Source: Fistularia commersonii (lineage: Eukaryota; Chordata; Actinopteri; Syngnathiformes; Fistulariidae). Taken from it: a stretch of 64,000 bases of DNA. The notes under the pieces are model-generated. The model worked only from the letters and a program-made list of their open reading frames with translations. It was not told the DNA's origin and made no database searches. The stretch's first letter is position 1. Each line of letters opens with the position of its first letter. The translations under genes and the position numbers were made by a program. Positions 49,901 to 61,900 of this stretch are shown piece after piece. Where the stretch lies: contig JBBMNZ010000009.1 of NCBI GenBank assembly GCA_037954325.1, forward strand, positions 12,556,501 through 12,620,500. Direction: 5' to 3'.

Positions 49901-51721
49901 GCGGAAAAAAAAGAGCTTCTGCGAAAACCCGACTTTATGAAAAATCAGTGACTAAAAGTTGAGGACTGGTGACTGCAAGTATACAAGTCAGCATTGATGA
50001 ATGGATACAGAGCATGCTTTTAAATTACAGGTTGAACTTGCTTCTAAAGATCGACATACAACAGGAAGTCAGGTATAAAGGTGTTTGGATGGAAAGATAG
50101 TGGTGAGACCGATTAAACAGCTTTCTGGAAGAAGAGCCAAACAGACAAAGGGGGAAATGTAAATGAAGGGAGGATGTTAAACAGACAATGACAAAGAGAA
50201 TGATGGTTTACACAGTAAACTAGGAAGTAAATACAGACAATGAAACACAGAGGACATTCCTTAAACAGATTTATGAATAAACCTAAACTGTAGTGAGCTG
50301 TTTAAGAGGCCACAGAGATGTGAGGTTGGTTGAATGCCAAATCAAGTGGCAAAAAGCTGCGAACATCCTTGTGTACAGTTCGAGACACCCAATGGGACTG
50401 TAGATCAAGATCCATTACGTATTTACGTACACAGTGTAGGTACGAGGGCAATGTATGGATCTTTGCTGTCGGATAAGAGGATCAGGATTGTCCCTAACTA
50501 TATGACATCATTTTGCAAATGAAAAGTGAGACATCAGAATAGAAAACCTTTTTGAGTTGGCACGACATATTTAGCTGAAGATATTCTGTTTCAGTTCTTA
50601 TAAGCATTTAAAGAGGAAGATCCATCACGTATTAATATTTCTCAGGAGGTATTTCTTGCCAACTCAAAAGCAAAAAAAAAAAAAGATAGAAGTTCACGGG
50701 GGGGAGTTTAGCGCAGGAGATAGAGCCTTTGGAACCAAACATTTCTGGCTCCTCCTTTTGGGTCGAAGTGTTGTAGAGCAAGACACTGAACATCTAACTG
50801 ATCTATTTGCCCCCTTGGACGGCATGCCTACTACTCATGGTTCATCCATGATGGGTTAACTGCAGAGAACAAATGATTAATAAAGGATGAATTATTATTA
50901 GATACTCCAAAACATTCTCCCATTGAAAATAAGAGAACAAAACAGTGAACAAAAGAAGCTGAAAGGGCTGGAAGTAGTTGAAGGTAGACTGAGAGCAGAA
51001 GTGATCATCTGTGAGCAGCGCGATGGTTTCAAGCCAAAAACTGTTTTATAAAGAGTCAGTATTTGCTTTGAGAATGTTGATCGTGAAGTATAGATGAGGT
51101 TAGACTGGAATCTCCACGGACGGTGACGTTCGCAAGTGACATTATAATCCGTCATGAAAGTAGGGAACCAGTGGAGGAAAATCTAGAGAGGTTGAGATAC
51201 GATAGTTAGCAAAACAGAATACATGTATGTGAATGAAAGGCGCTCTCGTGGAACCGTGTGGCTGCAGGAAATTGAATTAAAGAAGGTGGCGGTTTTCAAG
51301 ACCAGCGATATCTAAAGACGAGAAGGCAGAGTTTTTCGTAGCGGAGATGAAAATGTCGAGATTCTTTTTTGCCAGTGACGAGAATGGATTGGAATGAGAC
51401 CATCAGAGGGACAGCACATGTTAGATGTTTTGGAGATAAAGTCAGAGAGGAGAGACCAACTTGGTTTGTACATCTACAGAGGAGAGATTGTGAATATATG
51501 GTTAGAGAAATGCTGCACTTGGCAGGCAGGAGGCCGAGAGGAAGACCAAAGAAGAGATTTATGGATGGCGTGAAAGAGGACATGAAATTAGATGATGTGA
51601 AAGAGAACGCAGAGCAGAGGGTTTGGGGGAGGCAGATGATTTGCTATCATGACCCCTAAAGGGAACAGCCAAAATAAAATGATGAAGATCCTGCTTGGAG
51701 AACGAAACTGAACCCAGGACA

Positions 51722-51762
<41 letters not shown>

Positions 51763-54700
51763 CTCTAACTCACCTTTCTCAAATAACCATGTCATCGTGT
51801 TTCTGCAGATGTAATTTCTGTCTTTCTGCCAGTCATTGTCTTCTTATTTTTTTTTTTCATTTTTTTCATTATGTTTTCTCAGTAACACAGCTTATCCTTT
51901 AGGGTGATGATTTTCTTTTCCCCTAATGTTTGTACATGTACGTTTTCAGGAGCGGAAACGAGGAGAAGTTAATGGCCTTGCTTACACCACTTAATGTCAA
52001 CTGCCATGCAAGTGACGGCCGCAAGGTAATAGCAAAGCTTTCACATGCAAGAACACTGTGAGGCAGAAACTAACTACGATGTGGTATTTTGCATTTGGCT
52101 CCACTAGCATCAACCAGCTGGAGCTGTTTCTTGTTGTTGTGAACGTGAATTTATTCAGTTGATACATTGACACTCACGCTGAACGGCTAAAGGGGATAGC
52201 AGCAATGCACAATGAACTGGTTGTAGACATTTGTGAAAAGTGGTGAACTAGTTTCCTGCACTGGAGGAGCAGTGTCCTGCTCAACATTACTTCAATCGGC
52301 CAGGAGTAGCTCAGGAATTGAACCAAGAGCTATTTCAGTTCCAAGACAGCACTTTTTTGGCTTTCATAGCACCAAAGCCAACAAAAATCCAAGATAAAAT
52401 TAGGAATACCCAATGTATCTTTGGCTACAGTCAGGTCAATTATGCTTTAATAAATACATGTTGTAATAAATCAGGTCAGAATAAAAAAATCTATTATTAT
52501 TATTATTACTATTATTGTCATTGCTTATTTTTGATTGTGTAATGTCATATTCATATGACCTGGTTGAAGGGCTGATGCAGCTCAAACAGCTAATAACTCA
52601 TACAGATTCATTTATATGACTACAGCTCATTATAACCTCTTATAATTAGTCATTAACACATTTGATGGCACTGTAACCTGCATAATAGTTTCTATAGCTT
52701 GTAAGAGTAATGATGACAGTATGCTGCTTGATAATATATAAAACTAAGCTGTTAGATCACTTTTTAAAAGAGAAGTAGCCTGAATCAGCAGTGTTTCCTT
52801 TTTTCTCCTAGTTTTGTCAGATCCCTAATGTTGTGTGCCATTTATACACCTTTCAATTGAATTTCATGGTTTGTTTTTTGTGTACCCATGGTCACATCTA
52901 CACGACTGTCTCAGAAAATTAGAATATTGTAATAAAGTTCTTTATCTTCTGTAATGCAATTAAAAAAAAAGAAGAATTACTTTTTCATGACATTCTAAAA
53001 TTTTAGATAGGATTTTTGAGTTTTCTTAAGATGTAAGCCATAATCAGAAATATTAAAATAGTAAAAGGCTTGCAATATTTCAGTTGATTTGTAATGAATC
53101 CAGAATATATGACATTTTTGTTTTTGTGATTGCATTACAGAAGATAAAGAACTTTATCACAATATTCTAATTTTCTGAGACAGTCCTATATAGACTAGTA
53201 GCAAGTCAAATTTTCCTCCATTGTAGGAACTGATGCAATGTCTAACTCAAATTTCAGTCTTATGCCAAATAAAAGCAGTCACATATCAGGCAAGGAAGCA
53301 CATTCCTTTCATTTTTTTGAAGCATCTAAAATATTAAATGCAATATCTGATATGAAGGAGGAGGTTGGTCAACTTTTGGTTGGTTCAGGAGCTGCTGCAA
53401 AATAGTCAGGTGTGCATGAAATCCAAGTCACTGAACAACACCGGCTTCGCTGACGTGCCTTTTTAACATCGCATAGATGTCAGAGACAGTGCCAGGAGGT
53501 GAGGCAAACTGGAATGTTGGTCCTGATTTTCAAAACAGGGGAATGGAAGGTGTGTTCAGAGGGATCTCGCTGCTTGGCTATGAAAGGAGATTGACTGACT
53601 GTTGAATCTGTGCGATTCTGTCTGTGCATTAGTGGACCGACTCTTTACTCTTGCAAGCACCCTGAAGGGTTTACAGGACTTTGCTCATCCTCCCTACCTG
53701 TGCCTTGTTGCTCTGGAGAGGGTATCACAATGTTCCATTGGGCGCTCTGTGTGGGGTTTCATTGGAGAATGGAGCCACTTGGGCGTTCCTTCAAACCATT
53801 CAGTCTCTGTACTTATGTTGAGTTCTACATCTATTCTTCACATAACCTCAGATACATTTCATTTGAGTTCTTGGCTCCACTAGAGGTGCCCTTCTTCAAC
53901 TATTCTGTTTGGGATCTTCATCGACAGAACTCTTAAGTCCAGTCTTTGGGGAGGCATGTGTGCAATTTGGAAACCTCAGGATTGCCTCTTTTTAGCAGAC
54001 AATGCAGTCCTGTTAGTAACAATCCCAGATGACCTCCAGCAGGCACGGGAGGGTTTGGCTGCTGAGAGTGAAGCAGTCAGGATTAAAGTTAGCACATCCA
54101 AATCAGAGGCAAATTAAGCTGTCCTGTTTCTTATTTCAACACAGGATTACTCCTCACTAAACACAAAACAGGCATACATGCCACTGGTAGAGATCTTAAT
54201 GAGCAAAAGACCTCCGATTGTTTGGGATGTCCCGTCACCCAGGGTGAACAAACAAGGAGATGAGACCATAATGAGAAAGATGGACTTTTCAGAGTCCATC
54301 TTTTTCAAGTCGGAGGATTTTGTGCACATGTGGTTCCCCATGGCTTTAAATTTCATTTAATGTCAGTCAGGTTGGGTTTAATTCGTTGTGCACCGGGAAC
54401 ATGTATGTGTCTTCCATAATAAAAAGGGGGAAGGGGCACCAGAATGTTCCACCCAAGGGCAGTGCGAGCTGCTCCGTGGACAATAGTCTGGTTCCAGTGG
54501 AAATATGCAAATGATGAATTGTCAGCATCAGTTGCTCCAACCAGTGCCAGTGCTTCAGACCCTGTCATGAGTATTATATATCTTCAACTGAATTTGAGAG
54601 CATTGCAGTTGGATTGAGGACATATAAGAGGCAGCGAGAACCTGAACCATTGTACGGTTTCTCAAAAATAAAAAAATAATGAAAAGCTAGATTTTGTCCG

Positions 54701-57700
54701 GCGACCACCATTTAGTAGCCTTTGAACAGTGGAATGCTGTGTTACATTTAGGCGGAGAAGTATCACAGACAGAAATAATGCTTTATTTAAGAGTGCCTTA
54801 TCTTCAGAACCTCCATATCATGAATCTGTTGTTTCCCCATGGGCCCCTTAAATGGAGCAGTCCTCTGGCTGCAAGTCCCCGTGTGTGTTGTACTTTTTGT
54901 CATGGATATTGTTGACCATTGTTCATTGAAGGGGTTTAAACTGATTCCCAACTTTCAAGAGCTCATCCCCAGCAATAAGACATTCCCATCTCAGGGTAAT
55001 TGGAGGCAGTGATACCCAGAAGGTGTCCCCTGAGTTCAATTCGCTTCGTAATTTTGTTTTGGTTGCCGTCGCTGCAGAAAAAATCTGCTTGATAAAGATA
55101 GGATAGTGATTTTGGTTCTTTTGTGATTTGCGAAATAAAGGTTGAACTCTTTTAAAAGCAAATGCAGGTCATTAGCAGCTGGATGAAGACGGCCTCCGTC
55201 TCTTCCAAAATCCCTGCTGTTATTTGAAATGTCAAAAAAAAAACTTTTTGTTCACTCACTGCTTCAAAAATCACAGTTTTGCTTTGAACGCAGGTACGTT
55301 ATCTGCCCACTTGAAGACACTTGTCATTTTCCCTTCAATAACACATTGAATATGTCTAGTTTAATACATCCAAAAGTATGGACATGATACACTCCTCTCC
55401 CTGTCATTGAGATGTGCTTCCAGTGGTAACTTTTATCTGAAAGAAATTGCCGCATCCTCTTCCATACCTCAAACATGTTTCTGCCCAATTTCCTCACAAA
55501 GCTGCGCAAGCCTGTGATGAATTGCTCTTTTTAGGCCCGGCACCTTTTAAAAGAGACACCTCTTATGGCTCCCAGTAGGTCTTTATTTAGTATTATTAAG
55601 AGCCTAATATAGCAATTCAAACAAATCAAACAAATAAAGACCAAAGTCTTAACATTATGACGTTAATGACGTTAATTATGTTAAACATCTTTAGTGCAGG
55701 TGGAAATACAGGATGGCTCAGCCTGAATAAGATGATGCTATTTCTCCTCTCTGTGATTGTCTTGTTTTTGAGAAGACTCACAGCAGCCATGGTGTCCCGC
55801 TAGTTACACTGCGGCTCCGAGTGGCTTGGGAAAATAAATTATAAATATTTAATTGAAGTGTATTTCATTTGTGTTAATTCATTTTTTTGAATTTTATTTC
55901 TAAGTTAGAAGATTATTGTGATCTTGAAATATTACATAAAATTATATTTATTATTTTTCGCCGCTCAAAATAACGTCATACTCGCGGAAGCAGGTATACC
56001 CGCCGGCCGGTAAAGTCCCGATTTGCAGAAGGAGCAGAAGTCCCATAAACCAGGTAAAATAAATATCTATGAAGATATTTAGCAAATATCTATTTTTTAT
56101 TGTTTACTGACGCTGTGATTTTTTTTACCGATTTATTTTTGAAATTCAGGTCAAGCCTTTGCTACACGCTCTGAAAGCCCAAAGCTCAAAATGAGTTCAT
56201 TACATAAATACATTTTTTTTTTTTCGTAATACTTTGTGAATTTCAGAAGCGACACACTTTACACTTGTTTATACAAAGTGTAAAGGTAATGAAAAGCAAT
56301 ATATACAGTGGTACCTTTATTTTAGACGTCAAAAAGTAATTGCGGCTCCCAGTGTTTTCTTTTCCGAGGAAACCGGGTCCAGATGGCTCTTTGGGCGTTA
56401 CGGGTCGCCGACCCCTGACCTAGTTCAACATGTCTTCAGCTCTTTGGTCGAGGGACTCCTCGAGACAGGACCTCACCTTCAGTACAGCATCAGCTGTGGC
56501 ATTTCTCCTTGCAGGATGTCCTGTTGCTCTTTCGTCAAAGAACCTCTGCACAGCAGAAGCCGTTGGTCTCTGTGTATCAACTTCTTTTTCTTGGTCCACC
56601 GATGGAGGAGCTGACAGGGTGCTGAGGTTGCACCTTGCCGCTACCGCTGCACTTATTCTTTGAAGTGCCTCACCGGTAGTTTCGGCGCGGCTGAATACAA
56701 ACTTTTTTTTAAAGTGCAGAGGTTGCGGAGAGCTCGGTCATGTACTCTATCCTCAGAAAAAGTTCCTTAAAATTGATAATCCTAGTCTGCCCTCGCATGT
56801 GATCGGCTGCATGTTATGCACATGAAAATAAAGTACTGCAATTGCCTGCATGGATTCGCCGCAAAGCTGAGCAGGAGCGGCGGAGGGGTTAGCGCTCCCT
56901 GATGGAACTCGGCTTTTCTCATTCGCTACAAGGAATGTGGGAATAACACATCACCGGCTCGAACAGATATGAGTTAAGGGCCTGCACTTTGATGTATGTT
57001 GAAGTTAATAACCTCAGATGGTGTGACCAATCCTGACAATCATCTCTAAATATTTCTTTGAACCAGAGGTTATCCACGCTGAACTCTGGTTGGCTGGGTA
57101 TCGAATGACCCGGAGATGTGTTGGGGTGGCTCGTGAACACTGACCTAAAATGAATACAATATTTCTTTAATCGCCCCACAGTGGGGACATTTCAACCGCT
57201 CACAGCAGAAACTGGACAGAGCAAGAAAAAGTTACCAAAAATGAAAAAAATTATAATAAACAGTGTAAACAATATATATAAATAGTAGGGAACTTGTTTA
57301 ACAAGCTGCAACTAAACAATATGTTGACAATATGTATAAAAAAGTGGGAAAAAATTGAGCAATTGAATCATATTAATATTTTATTATACGAAATATGACT
57401 ATAGTCTGACTAAAGCAGTGCATTATTGCAAGTCTCTTAATACACTAGTACCCAACCGAACACTTTACAATCAGGTTCACAATATATTTGGTAGGTCTCC
57501 CTTTCTCTTCTAAGAAGCAAATATGTTTATGTCATTGTGCCATTATTTCCCTATGGCTTGGACCAAACTCCATTATTTTGTTGCTGCATCCTGGAAAATG
57601 AACCGTCCTGCATAAATCAACTGATTTGTTTTTTTGGTGGTGGAAAGTCTCTCAAATAGCAACAAAATGTTCTGAAAGCTGGTTTAAAAACTGGCGGCCA

Positions 57701-58889
57701 GATGACATTTTTCTGTCACACGGGTTGTCTCCGACTGATGCGGGGAGCTAGGCTACAGTTAGCAGTAGCATCCTTGGTTGACATGTGAACAAATTCATTT
57801 GATCTCTTTTGTGGAAGCAACCAGTTTAAGTTTAGCTGCAATGTGGAGAGCATAAAATTCATTTTAGCTCCAAGCTCCAGCTTCCCCCGCCACCCTGAGT
57901 GCAGGATAAGTGTCTGACAATGGATGGATGGATGGACTTTTTCTTCTTCATCCCTTCAAAAACAATTCTAAGATTAAGAAAAACATAATGAATTCTACAT
58001 ATGAGAAATATCATTCACTTCACCATTAATGCATGTAACGCAACGTCACAAAGATAGTTAAAGTTCCTTTTCATACTGATGCTTTAACCTTAAAGAGTAT
58101 TCAGTGTTAAATGCGTCCAACTGCAACTAAAAACATTTTTCACGTCTCAGATAGGTTAACAATTTGTAATTGTAGCAGACAGCAAAAGTCTTGCAAATGT
58201 TTGTTTTCATTCTGTGTAAATTGAATAAGATGTGTTCATACACCCTTTTTCTCAGTAAAAATTGAGACGTTCAGGACTGAGAGTTTATTCTGTTTCCTTC
58301 CGCCCCATCCCCCTTCTTCCCTCAGTCCACCCCGCTCCATCTGGCAGCAGGCTATAACAGGGTGAGGATAGTTCAGCTATTACTACAACACGGAGCAGAT
58401 GTTCATGCCAAGGACAAGGGGTATGTACGTGTGAATATGTCAGAATCAGAAATAGTTAATGATTAAAAAACAGCGTGTTGAAAGTATTGCAAATCTGCAA
58501 ATATTTCTCTGGCACGACTGCTACCAAGTAGATTTATTCTCAAGTAGACTTTCTTGAATTGTCTGAATAAAGCTTTCACTTATTTCTTCATCATCAAATA
58601 TTTCATTTAGATAAATTACTTCAGAGATTTACTTTGGAAATGTATTTGCAACACACACATACTGACTCAGTGTGGGATTGACTTACTAACTTTCTATTTT
58701 TGTTAAATGAATAGGGCATATAAGTTTGATGTTGAAATTATTTTTAGTTTCTTTAATCTTTTTATATATTTCGTTTTTTTTGCACATCATTTTCTTATGT
58801 ATATTCCAGTGGTCTGGTGCCATTACATAATGCCTGCTCTTATGGACACTATGAAGTAACCGAGCTACTACTAAAGGTATGCTAAAATG

Positions 58890-58921
<32 letters not shown>

Positions 58922-61900
58922 TGCAAAATATGTGAACCTGATATTGTGTAAATCAAATCATCTCACTGAACATTACTGTACTGTTTGATTTCCTTTTATT
59001 CCTAATAAGGGATGTTATAAGGGGACATCAGATCCTGTGCGGCTCAAATTCAACTGACTAAAAAAATTGATCTGACTAAAAAAACTCACGTGTCAGTATA
59101 AAACTGAATAATATGCACTCTTCTTCAGCATGGTGCCTGTGTTAATGCCATGGACCTGTGGCAGTTCACCCCGCTTCACGAAGCAGCATCTAAAAACCGA
59201 GTGGAGGTGTGCTCGCTGCTCCTGAGCCATGGAGCCGATCCAACTCTACTCAACTGTCACAGCAAGAACTCCGTGGACATGGCTCCAACTCCGGAGCTGA
59301 AGGAGAGGCTCACATGTGAGTGCAGAATACAATTTACATAAACTGCTGCTGCATTGATTGATTTAAGAGCATTTGTATTTTCAAAAAGCATGACTGAGTA
59401 CTAGGCTGCACTGTGGTCTATTAGTTTGGACTCCTGCCTAACAGTAGAAAGCTTCCTTGCTTGGTACCATTAATTCTGTGTGGAGTTTGCATGCTCTGCT
59501 TGCATGTGTCTGCGTGAGTTCTCTTTAGGTTCTCCGTTTTCCTCTGACAATAAAAAAAAAACACCGAGTAGCTCAATGGGAAACTGTCCGATGGGGCGAA
59601 TGACCAGACTTAACGTTCGATTCTCATGTGGTTCTCAGTTTATCAGATATACAAATTCTCCAAATATCCCCATTTTGTTCCCCATCCCGAAAATATAAAA
59701 AAATTAAAGCACTCTTATGAGGATTCACGTGGTCAAACATACGGGCCACATGCAGGAATTCCTCAGTCGGTTTTCCCTCTGCTCTGCTTGTTGCCACATA
59801 TAAATGGTAAATGGTTTCCACTTACACAGCATTTTCGCACTTTGTGGGTTTTACACTCGATAGTTTTAACCCATTTACAAACCATTGGCAGCAGAGCCTC
59901 CGTGCAAGGTGCTAACCGGGCCATTGGGAACGACTGGGGGTTCAGTGTCTTTCCCAAGGACACTTGGGCACTTGGGCTGAAAACATACCTCTTCACCAAA
60001 CACTACCCCTCTAATCGCAAAAAAGAAGATGAAATGAATTTATGTGTGCATGTGGTTCTTAGATCTCTATTTGGTTGAGCGGTCACTTCTGACTTCTGAC
60101 TACCGGTACTTCCGATCTTCGGTGACTGAATTGCACTTTTTGTAAGTCACTTTGGATACAAGCATCTGCCAAATGACTGGAATGTAATGTTATGGCATAA
60201 AGACTGGAGGAGCTGGGAATTGAATCGCCAACCCTTTTGGGGATTAGAGGGACTCCCGCTCTACCACCTAAGCCACAGCTGTCCTGTCTCTTTTGTAATA
60301 TTTTAGAATCATAGCAAAAATCAAAAGCTATTCAGTCTTTATTTTATGTACAACAGTGGCTTGTGATGCTTTTGTTAGCGGAATGTTTTCCAAGGCTGTG
60401 TTTTTGAACTCATCGCACATTTTCTTGAGTAACTGATTGTAGAATACAAGTCATATACAAAACACTTAGTACCAGTATTTTTTATTAAATCTTTTGCTTC
60501 TCGTTTTTACTTGAGGCTTTGGATTACAAAACATTGTTTCAGACTTTTTATTTGGCCAAAGGTGCTTTTTTCCAACACACCATCCTATTCTATTCCAACG
60601 GCATCACACAGACTAAGAAGATCTATTAAGTCACTTGAACCAAATGGTGTCGTGTTGTGAATCCCTTATAAGTCTGGTTAATATAGTGACTTTATTATAC
60701 TATAATCACTATATATATGTATTAAGGTTTCGTTGTTTCTGCCCCATAGCTGAATTGTCTGTGTTTTCATACAGATGAGTTCAAGGGTCATTCGCTGCTT
60801 CAAGCTGCTCGGGAAGCTGACATGGCCAAGACCAAGAAGACATTGGCATTGGAGATAATCAACTTCAAACACCCACACACACATGAAACGGCATTGGTAG
60901 GATGCACACACGCTCACACGAACACCGGCAGTACTTTGCACACACATATTTCTGATCTGATGCGCTGATGCAAAGACATGCGTGTGTTTCAGCACTGCGC
61001 TGTAGCGTCGGCACACCCCAAGAGGAAACAGGTGACGGAGCTGCTGTTGAGGAAAGGCGCCAACGTCAATGAAAAGAATAAAGAGTGAGTCCTGCTTTCA
61101 ATCAAAATGATGTGAGACATTCACCGAATTGGAATTTGTTAGCTGATACTAATACATGAAATAACTGATAGCTGGTTCTATGTGTGTTTTGTTTTTTGTC
61201 TTCTCCGTGTCATAAACAGTATATTGACACTGGCACATATATTTGGTATGAACACTAATCTAGAATTGCTGGGAGAGAATGTTTCCTAGGTTCTCTGCAT
61301 CTGAGGATGCATTCATTTTTTTGTTAGCATTTGTTACCCCCGTAAAAATTAACGATTGCGCACATTTATGATGGATGTTTTTTTTTTATTTTTTTTTTTA
61401 TGTAGTGTGTAAAGATTTAACCTTTTTTACTGATCTTTTTCATTAGTTTTGTATATTTATCATTTATAAAAAAAATACTTTCCAACATTCTTATGATTAC
61501 ATTTTTTCTTAACATCACCTGGCTCTACTGTATCCTTGCAACTGACATGGTCAGATGTTATCATTTACAAGTTCGAGGATTTCATTCAATAGCTAAACCA
61601 ACATGCCAAAGGAAGCAACCTTGGGGTTGTTTCGTCTAGCATTTCAAAAAACATACATAAAATATTACCTGTCATGGTGCAGCATCTCCGAATCGTCACT
61701 GAAATTTCTCCCTGGTTATATAGTTTCATGACTCCCCTCCATGTGGCGGCGGAACGGGCTCATAATGATATTATGGAAGTGCTACAGAAACATGGCGCCA
61801 AGGTAAACAATATGTCTCCCGCTCCATATGTGATCCATGTTTATGAATCACTGCATTTAGATTCTTCCTTTCTCTTTACTCCAAACTTTAGAAATGAAAA

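Larger units (their letters stand above)
47058..51949 (+). other. tnks intron 5 (4.9 kb)
   Basis: Pyrimidine-rich at about 47080-47660. LINE and SINE pieces are at 49000-49400, 50690-50870 and 50900-51675, with CA tracts at 48357 and 51722. Bases 47660-48900 and 49400-50650 show nothing recognised. Confidence 0.6.
52026..58325 (+). other. tnks intron 6 (6.3 kb)
   Basis: Holds a MITE (52904-53186), LINE RT fragments (53590-54110, 54690), hAT-like sequence (about 55800-56418) and LINE tails (57170-57230, 57880-57935). The rest, including 52420-52890, 53190-53590 and 58000-58300, is unassigned. Confidence 0.6.

Noticed and set aside
60200..60290. tRNA gene on the minus strand
   Set aside because: Both Pol III boxes are visible, but spacing and downstream body fit a SINE head, not a tRNA.
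61674..61723. Alternative start upstream of tnks exon 12
   Set aside because: An in-frame ATG exists (61674), but there is no CpG-rich promoter-like context, and the acceptor at 61724 with phase-correct joining explains the exon fully.
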